From NCBI RefSeq assembly GCF_030247185.1, contig NC_080571.1:81278525-81342524 (forward strand): a stretch of DNA of 64,000 bases. Direction: 5' to 3'. The notes under the pieces were generated by a model, which searched no databases, was not told the DNA's origin, and saw only the letters and a list, made by a program, of their open reading frames with translations. Within the stretch, counting starts at the first letter, position 1, and each line of letters opens with the position of its first letter. Made by a program: the position numbers and the translations under genes. Of this stretch, positions 1 through 12,215 are shown one piece after another. This stretch comes from Malaya genurostris. Taxonomy: Eukaryota; Arthropoda; Insecta; Diptera; Culicidae.

Positions 1-137
1 AAATTAATTACCAGATAGTTTCCATGATCCCATGAATCGTGCAACATCGTTTTACCCCAAAACTTAATTTTAAGTTTAATTCTGCTTTACAATCTTGAAG
101 CAACTTTGACGTGACCTATCAAACGTGGTCCATATTA

Positions 138-1404
138 AGGAGTGTATCGAAAATAAGCTATCCACAAATTTTTCTTTCAAATTATGATAAAAAACGATAT
201 TTTATTCAAGCTAAAAATTTATCCTTTATTGTACGAGGTAAAACTTGAGCATAAAGATAATAAGATGAAATTTAAGTTATTCCTTCACGAATTTTCGAAC
301 TTTTGATCGAACGCTCTTTATCAAGTTCCGGACAAGTGTTGCATCGCATTGTTTGGACGCTTGAGCCCAAATTTTTTTGAACTCCTGCATGTTCCCAGCT
401 GCCTTACGAGTCTTCTTGAAGACCCTCGTCACGATTACCCAGTAACGTTCGATGGATCGAAGGTGAGGGCAATTTGGTGGATTGATATTTATACCCTTTT
501 CCGCAAGCCAATTGAGAGTGGTTTAGACATAGCGAGCCGACGCTAAATCCGGCCAAAACAGTGGAGGTGTACTTTGATTCTTATATAAAAGCAGCAATCT
601 CTTCTGGAGACACTCAGATCGATAGATATCCGCATCTATAGTTCCGGTAGTGTAAAAAATGGTTGACTTCAAACCACAGAAACAAATTGCTTGTCATACC
701 AGTACCTTTTGACCGAATTTCTCCACTTGAATCGACCTGTCCACCTCGCTCACATCCTCCCCAACGACAACAGTAAAGTATTGTGGACCGGAAGGGTTTT
801 TGAGTCTACCTTTACATAAGTCTCATCGTCCATCAAAACGCATGCATCCGGACACTGCAAAGGACGCGAATACAATTTCCGGGCCCTTGTTGCTGCTCGC
901 TTCTTCTGTTCTACACTTTGTTTCGAGATTTTCTGATTCTTGTAGATCTTTAGGTGATTTCGCCTCTTGATATGCTGGATCATTCCGACACTCGTTCCTG
1001 CTTTTTTATCCAAATCACGTATTGACATTGATTTGTTCTTCATGATTAGAGATACCACTTTCTGATCCAGCTTCGGGTTGGAAGAACCGGGTTTTCTGCC
1101 TCTTCCAGGTAGCTCATCCAAAGTTCCCCAAACTTATTAATGATGGTTTTAACACTGGCATGATGAATTCCAAACCGCTTCGTCAATTTTTGCTTAGTAA
1201 TACCCTTCTCCAGAACCTTAATTTTCACTTCCTTTTCAATACGCGACATTTTGAAAACGCCGAATTTCAACCGCACAAACAAGTAAACAAACGAAAGCTG
1301 ACAGCCAAACGCACAGCATGCTGTGATCTGAGCATAAGAAAACCATCACAAATACATGTGTATAACACAAATGTATGTGGATAGCTTATTTTCGATACAC
1401 TCCT
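138..1404 (-). mobile_element. Tc1/mariner-superfamily element, ITmD37E-like, copy A
   Basis: Both ends carry the same inverted terminal repeat of about 28 bp, beginning AGGAGTGTATCGAAAATAAG. The left end is preceded by TA at 136-137. The expected TA after the right end is lost (the sequence continues TTCGGG). Two further copies in this window share the same ends. The length of 1267 bp is usual for a Tc1-like element with a single transposase gene. The internal gene is broken, so this copy is not autonomous. Confidence 0.9.
277..1249 (-). pseudogene. Decayed DD37E transposase, copy A
   Basis: The gene reads on the minus strand from an ATG at 1249 (MSRIEKEVKIKVL) to a stop at 277-279 after VRKFVKE. 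The N-terminal helix-turn-helix region, the linker GRGRKPGS, a second helix-turn-helix (SIRDLDKKAGTSVGMIQ) and the first catalytic aspartate (MDDETYVK, near 820) can be read only by changing frames, so several small indels are present. Known family members cut and paste DNA at TA dinucleotides through a DDE/D catalytic core. I assign it by similarity to copies at 14.4 and 47.3 kb. It cannot make a functional protein as it stands. Confidence 0.85.
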
Positions 1405-1530
1405 TCGGGTAATGACTTTTTTTTAAAAACTTGCATACTTGAAAAAAGTTCAATTTTTATATTGGCAGTAATTGGAGAAAATCAACTTCACTAACAGCAT
1501 CAATATCGTTGCTGGAATGCGTTCAAGACT

Positions 1531-2513
1531 TCCTATTTTTGCCTTTCTCATATAGAAAGGCTATGCAATCACTGTGAAAATCGACTTTTTAACCGAGGCC
1601 ATTCATGTCATATACCATTCGACTCAGCTCGACGAACTGAGCAAATGTCTGTGTGTGTGTGTGTGTGTGTGTATGTAACAAAAATATGCACTCACTTTTC
1701 TCAGAGATGGCTGAACCGATTTTCACAAACAAAGATTCAAATGGAAGGTCTCATAGTCCCATAGCCTGCTATTGAATTTCATTCCGATCCGACTTCCGGT
1801 TCTGGAGATATAGGATGATATGTACCAAAAAAGTGAAAAAAATTTGCACTCACTTTCTTGGCTAAACCGATTTTCACAAATTAAGATTCAAATGAAAGGT
1901 ATTATGGTCCCATAGCTTGCTATTGAATTTCATTTGAATGTGACCTCCGATTCCGGAGTTATATGGCAATATGTGAAAATTTGAGAAAAAGTTTACACTC
2001 AATTATCTCTGGAACAACTCAACCGATTTTTGCAAACTAAGATTCAAATGAAAGGTCTTATAATATCCTAAAAATTTGTGGAACATTTTATCAGGATCCG
2101 ACTTCCGGTTTCGGAACTAAAGCGTGATAAGTGGAAAATTACCAATTTTATTATTATTTTCCCACGAACGATGGTTAAAAACAGGTACAAATCCCATAAA
2201 ATTGTCTGATAAATTCTTCTAGTTTGCGGAGCTTGTTAGTTTGTGGGCATGAAAACTTAATTCGGCACTACTGGTCCCCTCTTTCCCTGTTCCGAGAGCA
2301 CCGAAAGTGGAGAAGAAAAAACTCCTAAAACTAAATTCACTTCGATTTCTCTGTGATGCTTGAACCGATTTTCACAAATCTTGATTTGAATTAAAGTTCA
2401 TACTGTCTTTAAACCTACTATGAAATTTCATCCGGATCCGACTTCCGGTTCCGCAGTTGCAGGGCGATGAGTGTCATAGTTTTCAAATCGCCATATAGAT
2501 TGACAATATGTAC
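1531..2513 (+). repeat. Dispersed repeat family A, copy 1, 5' part
   Basis: It begins near TTGCCTTTCTCATATAGAAAGG, continues through a (TG)n run (about 1646-1674) and then at least four degenerate units of about 150 bp. Each unit contains a motif like GGCTGAACCGATTTTCACAAA followed by ATTCAAATGAAAGGTC and GATCCGACTTCCGGTT (around 1700, 1860, 2010 and 2350). A minus-strand copy lies at 22990-25760 and shorter relatives at 39.9, 42.1, 54.6, 55.8 and 60.2 kb. No coding capacity is recognised. It looks like an old, abundant repeat with an internal satellite-like array. Confidence 0.75.
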
Positions 2514-2528
2514 AACACCGAAAGAAGA
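2514..2528. repeat. Target-site duplication, left, of the truncated retrotransposon
   Basis: The 15-mer AACACCGAAAGAAGA occurs here and again at 4876-4890, directly after the poly(A) tail. This marks both ends of the insertion at 2529-4875. Confidence 0.9.
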
Positions 2529-4875
2529 TGAATGTATCAACACATCTTGCACGCTAAGACAACTTGCCGACGACAGCGTTGTGTCTATTATAGGACCCAA
2601 AGCTGCCGATCTCCAAGGACCATTACAAGATACTCTCGACAACTTATCATCATGGGCTCTTCAAATGGGTATCGAGTTCTCTACGGAGAAAACTGAGCTG
2701 GTTGTATTTTCGAGGAAGCGAGAACCAGCACAATTACAGCTTCAACTAGGGGGTGAAACCATAGCTCAGGCCTTCACATTTAAATATCTCGGGGTCTGGT
2801 TCGACTCCAAAGGCACCTGGGGATGTCACATTAGGTATCTGAAACAAAAATGCCAGCAGAGAATCAACTTTCTTCGTACAATAACCGGATCATGGTGGGG
2901 TGCCCACCCAGGAGACCTGATCAGGTTGTATCAAACAACGATATTGTCCGTGATGGAATACGGATGCTTCTGCTTCCGATCAGTGGCGAACACTCATTTC
3001 ATCAAGCTGGAAAGAATTCAGTATCGTTGTTTGCGTATTGCCTTGGGTTGCATGCAATCGACTCATACGATGAGCCTCGAAGTGCTGGCAGGCGTTCTTC
3101 CACTGAAAAACCGGTTCTGGGATCTCTCATATCGTTTGCTCATTCGATGCGACATTTTGAATCCTCTGGTGATTGAAAACTTCGAAAGGTTAGTTGAGCT
3201 TAACTCTCAAACCCGTTTTATGTCCTTGTATTTTGATTACATGGCTCAGAATATTAATCCTTCTTCGTTTGTTTCCAACCGTGCTCATTTCTTGGATACT
3301 TCTGATTCTACTGTGTTTTTCGACACATCCATGAGAGAAGAAATTCGTGGAATTCCGGATCACGTGCGCCCTCAAGTGGCCCCAAATATTTTTTATAATA
3401 AATTTAGAACAGTCAACTGTGAAAAGGTGTTTTACACTGACGGATCAAACATCAACGAGTCCACAGGCTTCGGCATCTTCAATCAAAACATCACCGCTTC
3501 TTACAAACTCAGTGATCCGGCTTCAGTTTACGTCGCAGAATTAGCTGCTATTCAGTACACCCTCGAGATCATTGAAACCATGCCCAAAGACCATTACTTC
3601 ATTGTCACGGACAGTCTAAGTTCAATAGAAGCTCTCCGGGCAATGAAGCCAGGAAAGTATCCCCCATATTTCCTGGGGAAAATACGGGAACATTTGAGAA
3701 CTTTATCTGAACGGTCTTATTTAATATCGTTAGTCTGGGTCCCTTCGCATTGTTCCATTCCGGGCAATGAAAAGGCAGACTTATTGGCTAAAGTGGGCGC
3801 ATTGGAAGGTGATATTTATGAAAGACCAATCTGCTTCAATGAATTTTTCAGTATTTCTCGTCAGAAAACTCTCGAAAGTTGGCAAACTTCATGGACGAAT
3901 GACGAACTGGGACGATGGCTACACTCCATTATCCCTAAGGTATCGACGAAACCTTGGTTCAAGGGGATGAACATGAGTCGTGATTTCATTCGCGTTATGT
4001 CACGGCTCATGTCAAATCACTATACATTCAACGCACATCTCCGGCGTATCGGGATCGTGGAGAACGGGCTCTGCACCTGTGGCGACGGTTATCAGGACAT
4101 CGAGCATGTCGTGTGGTCGTGCGTAGAGTATCGTGACGCCAGGTCGAAGCTACTGGAATCCCTCAGGGCCCGAGGTAGACCGCCTGAGGTGCCGGTTCGG
4201 GATGTGTTGGCGAGTCGGGATAGTTCATATATGCTTCTCATATACCAGTACCTCAAACACATTGATATACAAGTGTAATGTGTTATTCCTCGCTCAGAAA
4301 ATATAATCTCCACCTACAGGTTCGACACTAACATCCGCCCGATTCTCTCGATCCCCGTCCCTGTTCACCATCTTCATTGGAATTAACAAGATCTTTTTTT
4401 TTGTCACAAACTTTTTCGTTCCCCTTTCCCTGTTTTTTCACCATCTCGATGGCAACTAATTAGATCTCTGTCGTTTTCAAACATTTTGTTCCCACACCCC
4501 TTTTTTACCCCGTTTCCCACAATATTTACTTCTTTTTTTCATTCTCTTCCGTAACATCACCATCACCGGAAGACCGCTCCAGTCAATGACCAGCATGCGG
4601 GCCACCCGCCGGGCCTTCGTAGCCTGGGGGTGTTTCCCGCGGACCCTCACGGACCGAAGAATGCGGCCAACATAGAAAATTACCATCGCCATCTGGAATC
4701 ATCTCATCCTAAATTCAATTCACCGGCCACTACCGATCGCCAGATACTATATTACATAATGATACTACTCTAGTTTTAAGTTAGACGATAATTAAGATTA
4801 GTAAATACCCTTGGCATCTTAGAGCTTAAGCAGTGTGCCTTAATATTATATTATATTATTGAATAAAAAAAAAAA
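2529..4875 (+). mobile_element. 5'-truncated non-LTR retrotransposon with RNase H (I/LOA-type)
   Basis: This is a 2.35-kb 3' fragment ending in a run of A and flanked by a perfect 15-bp duplication. It starts inside the reverse transcriptase region of ORF2, as expected for incomplete target-primed reverse transcription. It is a divergent relative of the copies at 15.6-21.6 and 29.8-35.9 kb. Its 3' UTR (4279 to about 4865) differs from theirs: it is pyrimidine-rich and contains a repeated ACCATCT..GATGG-type stretch. The host sequence is family A. The minus-strand family A copy near 24.5 kb is continuous across the equivalent point, which confirms the insertion. Confidence 0.92.
2530..4278 (+). 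CDS. Partial ORF2: reverse transcriptase end, RNase H, C-terminal zinc motif
   Basis: The open frame has about 582 codons of element sequence without a stop. It begins just before the CTLRQLADD motif, the catalytic box of the reverse transcriptase, so the palm motifs upstream are missing. The RNase H domain follows, with FYTDGS, YVAELAA, VTDSLSSIEAL and SHCSIPGNEKAD carrying the expected acidic and histidine residues. A C-terminal CTCGDGYQDIEHVVWSC motif matches the Cys-His cluster usual in these ORF2 proteins. An upstream ATG at 2467 extends the frame into flanking repeat DNA, so that start is accidental. The frame is intact but the protein lacks the endonuclease and most of the polymerase. 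Confidence 0.88.
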   Translation, partial: ECINTSCTLRQLADDSVVSIIGPKAADLQGPLQDTLDNLSSWALQMGIEFSTEKTELVVFSRKREPAQLQLQLGGETIAQAFTFKYLGVWFDSKGTWGCHIRYLKQKCQQRINFLRTITGSWWGAHPGDLIRLYQTTILSVMEYGCFCFRSVANTHFIKLERIQYRCLRIALGCMQSTHTMSLEVLAGVLPLKNRFWDLSYRLLIRCDILNPLVIENFERLVELNSQTRFMSLYFDYMAQNINPSSFVSNRAHFLDTSDSTVFFDTSMREEIRGIPDHVRPQVAPNIFYNKFRTVNCEKVFYTDGSNINESTGFGIFNQNITASYKLSDPASVYVAELAAIQYTLEIIETMPKDHYFIVTDSLSSIEALRAMKPGKYPPYFLGKIREHLRTLSERSYLISLVWVPSHCSIPGNEKADLLAKVGALEGDIYERPICFNEFFSISRQKTLESWQTSWTNDELGRWLHSIIPKVSTKPWFKGMNMSRDFIRVMSRLMSNHYTFNAHLRRIGIVENGLCTCGDGYQDIEHVVWSCVEYRDARSKLLESLRARGRPPEVPVRDVLASRDSSYMLLIYQYLKHIDIQV

Positions 4876-4890
4876 AACACCGAAAGAAGA
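4876..4890. repeat. Target-site duplication, right
   Basis: It is identical to 2514-2528 and overlaps the last bases of the poly(A) tail by two A residues. Confidence 0.9.
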
Positions 4891-5650
<760 letters not shown>

Positions 5651-7202
5651 TAGGTTTTAAAACGAATTGTCACTGGCGATGAGAAAGGGTTGTCTACAAT
5701 AACATCAAGTGAAAACAATTAAGTTAACGATAGGACGATGTTATGTATCATTTGTATGCATGTAATTAGTGGATATAAAAGTTTTATGTCTGTTGGACCT
5801 TTCAAACAAGTCTAAGTATGTTGAAATCAGTCTAATCATCTTCGAAAAAAAAATTAAAAATCTGTAATTTTGATTCAATCCTGACAAAAAAAAATTAAAT
5901 TAAAATTCAATCACAGCTTTTGGAAGATGCTAAACATATCTGCGCTGAATATCACTACCATAAGAAAAAAAAGTGGAGATGTTCTACTTACTAAGCTACT
6001 CTGGTGGACGTGGGAACAGATTGGTATCGTTGGTAGTGATGAAAAAAAAGCATAGTAGACACAAAACTAAAAAAAAATAAAAAATCTATGCAAAAAATAA
6101 TGACTGGAGTTAGTTTAAAAGTCCGCTTCTTGACTTACGACTAAACGGAAGAATTAGATAGAGGATATAATTATGAAATGAGAATTGAATTTGGTGAAAA
6201 GTCAAAATCGTATTGATCGTATTGACATCCGATAGGGAATGCATAACTTTTCTGTTCGCAATAAACAAACTCAATTTTCTCAACACCTTTATATGTATAA
6301 GCCTCCTAATTGTAGCGCTAAGTGTTCTTCTAAGCTCATAATCACGCTAGTACAGAGTAGAAATTGTCAGGTGCCGATCGAGAAATTTGAGGGATTCGTT
6401 AACTAACTTTGTGTTGCTCCAGGATACGCAAGAAAAATTTTTGGTAAAACAATCGAATGATGCCGGTCAAGCAAAACGTGTTACAATCAAACAATCAATA
6501 TTCTGCCCTGAAACAAACGTGCTCGCAGCCAAGTAACTGAAGGCAAATTGTGCAAATATCGTGAAGCAAATCATCTGAACATCACCAAACAATTCAAAAC
6601 AATCCATCAATTCGTTTCTGTTGTTACAGCAAAGTTATCGTTCGTGCCGGTGAAATCCGATCCACACTCCGTTTTATTCAGGTTCCCAACACAATTGAAT
6701 AAACAATTTCCGTACGCGTACGTTTTTCGCGGTTTAAGATTTTCGCACTCGCACAGCTCAACGGAACTCTCAAAACTGACTGACCGGATATGAACCGGAT
6801 CCTTCGTGTTTTCGAAGTTACGGTCTGACATGAACTGATTCTATATTTGGTACGTCGCGTCGTAGATGCTGAGGTTCACATCGACGGACCGGCCCCGTAC
6901 GAATGGAAATCGAATCAATATGCACTGATTGCTCCCCGTCCCTGGAGTGATTTGATGGGAAAGTGGCATGCAAATCAATAAAATACCATCACTTCCTCTT
7001 TTCATTGAACAGAGTGTTGTTCACAGTTCCCTGAATGGAAAGTAGAATACACTAAATTCAACTGCTGGGAACTAGATTCATTTGAGTGGAAGGTTGGAGG
7101 GTTTTATAGGAAATATGTATGAGCATTTATACTTTTCTCTTGAGAACAGTACCATGGACTTTACGTGAATCTAGGGTAATTTTTCTAACAACATTTGTTT
7201 TA
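5651..7202. other. AT-rich DNA, no gene recognised
   Basis: There are only short ORFs without recognisable motifs and several A-runs (5850-6080). I see no terminal repeats, RNA gene or splice-supported exon. The slightly more GC-rich part around 6350-6980 may be older unique sequence. Confidence 0.5.
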
Positions 7203-7224
7203 GCTTGGATGTCTGTTCTGTGTG
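7203..7224 (-). repeat. Solitary end of an inverted-repeat element
   Basis: AGCTTGGATGTCTGTTCTGT is nearly the same as the right end of the 8-bp-TSD element at 24030-24053. No partner end was found nearby, so this is probably a relic. Confidence 0.45.
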
Positions 7225-7423
7225 AGTTTACTTCCCCGATATTATTTTGAACCTTCCGAACCAAATAATAACAGATAAGATTCAATCATTCCTGGTGAAT
7301 GCTGGAAAGTCGAAAAGAAAAAAATAACATACTATACAAACACTAGTCCATTTTATAAGATTTTGATTTATATTGAAGAAACATGTAAAGTTATTACATT
7401 CACTTTCTTGGTTTAAATAAAGA

Positions 7424-7660
7424 GTGATTTTTTGCTGATATCTTTTTGGCAACACTGTTCTTAACAGATCACGCGTGAATCGTTTCTTGTTTTATTGTCA
7501 AATTAGTTCGATAGGACCATTTGAAGCGAAGACGCGGCCTACATTTGCGAGAAATCATCTTCAAACTTCAAATTATATTGATCGTTCTTACGATTCCAAT
7601 AAAGATTTCAACCATTTTTTCGAATTTTTGAAAATCGATTCTCTTAAAAAATCACCCTTC
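7424..7660. mobile_element. Candidate short inverted-repeat element (MITE)
   Basis: The left end AGAGTGATTTTTTG (about 7424) is mirrored by AAAAAATCACCCTT (about 7645-7660). The GTGATTTTTT-type end is common in Tc1/mariner-related short elements of insects. The ORF inside (7475-7702) has no recognisable domain. A clear target duplication is not visible. Confidence 0.4.
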
Positions 7661-8140
7661 ATAGGCATTGGACTTGATAAAAAATTACTTATTGTTCTGT
7701 GATGCAAAATAAACCCAAGTTGTCACTTCAGGGTGATGATGGTACTACTTTCCCGCTTCCACCAGGGGAAGTTGTGCAGGTGCGAGGAATGATCAAGTGC
7801 ATTGTCCTCGTGTGCTATAAATATATATACGCAATGAACTATGAAGGAATTAATATCTTGAACATCTGACAAACAAAAGCAGTAGACTTGCTGTGCACGT
7901 GTTAATGTCATCTACAGTCAGTGCAAAGAGACTGCAATGAATACTTCCTCCCGGTCATTCCGGTCTTTTGTATGACAATCATTCTGTTTTTCTTAAGTTG
8001 AGGTAGAATTACTTACTATGGATGATAAAATCAAGCATATCGTGCAGTCTCGTATAACAACGTATTATTGATTAAGTTGACAATTCAAGGAAGTATGATG
8101 CTTATAGGAGAGTTTTTTTTAGATGACAGTATACACCAGA
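7661..8140. other. Non-coding stretch, nothing recognised
   Basis: Short ORFs only. I see no repeat ends or RNA signatures. Confidence 0.4.
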
Positions 8141-9100
8141 AACCCCCGTTCACGAACTAAACGGGAATTCGTAAATCTAGTTAGTTCGTAAAAAAAAAGT
8201 TTATGTTATTTGGAATTTACTTTATAAAAAAAGTTTACGTTTTTTGTAATTACCTTTGTGAAAAAGAAGTGTGCAGTGATTTTTAAAAATCTTATCATAT
8301 GAGTATTTTCGGAACGGATTTGATTAGTACGAGCAGAAAAGTCTCGATCTGAAATCCAAGATGGCGACTTCCGGTTTACTGACATACATTGAAAACACAT
8401 ACAATATAAGGATAAGGGATTTCAAAAAGTATCTATATACCGGAAGTCACCATATAGAATTTCGAAAAGAGCTCAAACATCGTTTTCTGATAATTAATCC
8501 GTTCTAAAATCACCCTTATTAAAAGGATTTTCAAGGAATATCGCTTAATCGGAAGTCGCCATGTTGAATTTCGAAACGACCCAAAACATAATTTTCTGGC
8601 ACCTGCTAATAAAATCCGTTCCCAAAATACAAGTGTTGTTGGTTTTCAGGGAATTTCGAAAAATTGGTTTTTTCGATCTGAAATCCAAGATGGCGGGATT
8701 TCAGAAAATACCCATCTTGTAGTGGTTTCCATGGAATATCAATGACCCGGAAATCGTTTTCATTTCATGCAAAAACCTTTTTTAAAGAAGTAGGCTTGTC
8801 AAAAAATTACGTTATTTGGGTTTTAGTCCGTAAAAAATTTACATTATTTGTGATTTGGTTCGTAAAAAGAGGTACGTAAAAAGAGATAACGTAAAAAAGT
8901 GTATGTAAACGGAGGTTTGGGTGTAAATCTAACTTCAATAGTGCCGTACCCAATCCGTTCCGAAAATGTCCATATTTAAGGAATATCAATAATCCGGAAT
9001 TCGCCATCTTGGATTTCGAAACGACCTCTTACATGGTTTTCCGATACCTACACATCAAATCTACTCCGAAAATATCCATATTTGTACACTAAGCCAAAAT
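8141..9100. repeat. Degenerate repeats with TTCGTAAAAAG and CCGGAAGTCGCCAT motifs
   Basis: Two interleaved families are seen. One has units built around CGTAAAAAGAGGTAACGTAAA (8160-8240 and 8800-8915) and is related to the palindrome at 12.0 kb. The other has units of about 170 bp with CGGAAGTCGCCATGTTGAAT, TTTCGAAACGACC and AATCCGTTCC (about 8430, 8550, 8680 and 8990), also present at 10380-10500. No coding capacity is seen. Confidence 0.6.
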
Positions 9101-9110
9101 CTCCCATTGG

Positions 9111-10370
9111 ATTTACGTAAAAAATCACATACTTTTTGAAAATTGCCGTTCACATTGTATTCATATACATCATGATTACTTTTATCTGTACAGCACTTGC
9201 GCCTAATGTGTGAAGCATGTAAGCAGATTTCAGTTCATGTTCACAAAACACATATAAATTACGTGATTGCAAGAAATAAAAAAAATGTTCGAATTAAAAA
9301 GGGCGACAAGCAACGTAGAGGAGAGTGAGCGCAGATTTAGGATTGCAAATTGCTTACATGAGTTTTTGCGCGTAATTTTATACGAGTTATCAAAGAACAT
9401 TATGAAAAAATTTATGCTTAACATTTTTTAGAATGCGGAATAGGCTAAACTGCGAACAGTCGGACAACAGCGACTTTTTCTTCTCATATAGGCAACGGAA
9501 CGCAACTTTCATATGGACGCAACAGTGCGCCAGTAATAATTATAACCAGTGTTGGTGATTGCCGATAATTTGACAGAAGCTGCTCGATATTTATCTATAT
9601 TGTAAACAACCTTTTCAATCCGGTAGAAGATGCTACAAGAACTCGTGTCTTTCAATGCATGAACCGTGAGAAAATTTTTCAACATTTCTTCGCTCCACTT
9701 CATACTCTGAGTATTTCAAGGCCCATAAAAATTACAGTCTGATAATGATAGGTGCTGTGTGGAATTTACTAAGAGAGAATCGCAAGTTGACAATTATCGC
9801 AGAAAATCGAATCGATGATTCGACTTGATGATTCTCATACAAGGTTGCCATATTTCAAAACACTTGTGTGGAGCATTCGCAGACATTTTCATAGACACAA
9901 CTTATACAAAGGTTATATGCACATAGTAAGAATAAGCGCTAATAGTAAAATGATTCTATTGCAATTGTCCACTGCCCATACAGAATCGGAACGCGAAACG
10001 AGAATAAGCGACCGTTCGTTGCTGCATAGAGAATCCTCACAGCAGCGAGCTAGAATTCACTCCGGCACTGTTGTATATTCTATGTTAAATTAACCATGCC
10101 GGTTTTTTGATGCTGCGATGATATCCGTCTCTTTTTGAGGGCACTGATTGAATCGTGTGAAGAATTGCAAGTGAGCGTTCTTTGATACGATAAAAGCCGT
10201 CCTTGATTATAACTATTAATTTGGCTTACATATTTGTTGTTATAAAAATAAAAACAAAACGCTTTCATTTGCAATGTATGTCTCACATAAAGGAAACGTA
10301 AAATAATTCATTTAATAAATAATTATTAAATAAATTATTAATTAAATAGATTAGCTAAATAATTTTTGTT
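9111..10370. other. AT-rich non-coding stretch
   Basis: Only short ORFs occur (the longest is 92 codons at 9815-10093), without motifs. Nothing else is recognised. Confidence 0.4.
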
Positions 10371-10632
10371 TTGAGTGTAAGGTTTTTCAAGGAATATCAA
10401 TAAACCGGAAGTCGCCGTCTTGGATTTCCAAAAAAAAAATTCAAACATCATTTTCCAGAATCTACTCTCTCAATTGTAGGGACGTTATCTCAAAAACCTA
10501 ATTTAGCCACTTAAACCACTATAACTATTTCATATTTCTGCTCAATTTGCCTTGCTCCACACTGGGAATTGATTCACATTTGTTGGAAATCAAACTAGTA
10601 TTCAAAAACCCGCTAAAATCACTTCTGATATG

Positions 10633-11294
10633 CAATGTTGTTTGAATATCAAAAATGCAACGAACGCCAATGGTTATCGTTCGCTTCCCATCGCCTTCGT
10701 TCGATAATAGCTCTGATATTTGGACTTCAGGTGCAAACGAAGCTCGCATGAATTTGTTATTCGCATCGAACATACCCTCGAATGACTTAACGCGAATGTG
10801 GAACGAATATTCATGCAGCGATCATCGTCAAAACCTAATTCGCGATGATTGTTCGTGCTGTCTTTGAAACAAGGAAATTAAAACGTTCTCCTCTGTATTA
10901 GTACCATAGTCTTATGTGCGTGTGATGAATCATATGCCAACACTCCCCCATTGCTGTTACCTCACGAGATATGATGAATTTATTAGATGAAGAATGCTTT
11001 GCGAAGAATGGAATCCAACGATCATCACAGTGACGCTATTCGAATCAATTCGAAGAGTGAAGTAAATGAACGAATATCAAACGAATGTATAAAACGAACA
11101 TGCACGATGTATACCAGCAGCGAAGAATATATTAGTAGAATCGGGTTCTCTACGATTATTGCTCATTAATTCTCACCCTTCTCTCTCTTTCGTGCAGTGA
11201 ATAGTTCAACGTTATTCGAGACGGGAGTGAGTAATAATATGTGCACCGAAGATGGATGAATGAATTAGTTACACGAAGAATATGTGCAACATTG
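10633..11294. mobile_element. Non-autonomous element, family B, copy 1 (hAT/P-like, 8-bp TSD)
   Basis: The 662-bp unit begins CAATGTTG and ends CAACATTG. It is flanked by CTGATATG (10625-10632) and CTAATATG (11295-11302), an 8-bp duplication with one difference. A copy at 48488-49171 in the same orientation aligns along its whole length. It is rich in GAACGAA/TTCGTTC-type motifs and has no ORF of significance. The 8-bp duplication fits hAT- or P-superfamily mobilisation in trans. Confidence 0.75.
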
Positions 11295-11334
11295 CTAATA
11301 TGTTCACTAGTCTGCTCCTAATTCTCTATCAAAG

Positions 11335-11480
11335 GCTTTTTATTCATCCTATCGTTGGTCCTTCATTCATCATATAGACTGTCAGGTTCAAAATGTCAGA
11401 ATTCTTCTTACAAAAGGGCCTAATGCCAACTAAGAGACAACACACGATATTTTTTTTCATATTCATATGAGAAAACTTGG
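11335..11480 (+). repeat. Dispersed repeat family C, plus copy
   Basis: The segment contains CCTATCGTTGGTCCTTCATT, GGTTCAAAATGTCAGAATT and GGCCTAATGCCAACTA. The same three blocks occur in the same order on the minus strand at 54050-54235. The function is unknown. Confidence 0.6.
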
Positions 11481-11990
11481 CAACCTTGCGATACGAAATG
11501 AGATGAGAACAAAAATCAATCAAGTGAATTTAGTGCAAGTTTTTGTCTGGTATTTTTTAAGACATTTATGGCTTTTCGGTTAATTTTAAAAGTCTTTAAT
11601 CGTTGATTAAACAAGTGGAAAGTAAACATTACTCACTATTAAGTCATCCAACATTCATTTGTGATTTAATTTTGTGAAATAGTGATCATGCTTTGGAACG
11701 AATCGATTAGTAAATATTCAGAAACATGACGAACTGTAAAACTTGAGACGAAAGTGTTTCCTAAATTGAGAAATGAGTTTATTTTGAATTAGAAAAAACG
11801 ATCGCTGAAGGCTTTAAACCCGTTTATCTAATGGGAAAGTGTGGCAAAAACTATAATACACGTTTTAAAACATTTCACAGTTTGGTTTAGGTACGTTGAA
11901 AGATGATGTTGAAAGTTATGAGACGGAAATGGGAGCTCAGATGAAATAGGGAGCCGTTACCCTAGTAAGCCGGAAATTATTTTCATTGTA
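11481..11990. other. Non-coding stretch, nothing recognised
   Basis: AT-rich with short ORFs only. No feature can be supported. Confidence 0.4.
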
Positions 11991-11994
11991 TACA

Positions 11995-12212
11995 GAAACC
12001 TCTTTTTACGAAGTTAGTTCGTAAAAAAAATTACGTTACGTAATGTGCAACTTTAACCTTCAATGGTTTTTCACCGGGGTGTTTTTTGAAAAAGTGTTAC
12101 GTAAAACACCCCGGTGAAAGACCATAGAAGGTCAAAGTCGGGTTTAATTAAACGTCTTAAAAAGCTTACGTAAAAAGAGGTAACGTAAAAAAAGTGTTCG
12201 TAAGCAGAGGGT
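11995..12212. mobile_element. Palindromic MITE-like element
   Basis: The outer arms are AAACCTCTTTTTACG (about 11997) and CGTAAAAAGAGGTAACG (about 12170). The inner arms TTTCACCGGGGTGTTTT (about 12068) and AAAACACCCCGGTGAAA (about 12103) form a strong hairpin with a loop of about 17 nt. The whole unit folds on itself. Related fragments are at 8.1-8.9 kb. Confidence 0.6.
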
Positions 12213-12215
12213 ACA

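Noticed and set aside
2467..2529. Start codon for the 603-codon ORF
   Set aside because: This part is family A host DNA; the target duplication shows the element begins at 2529.
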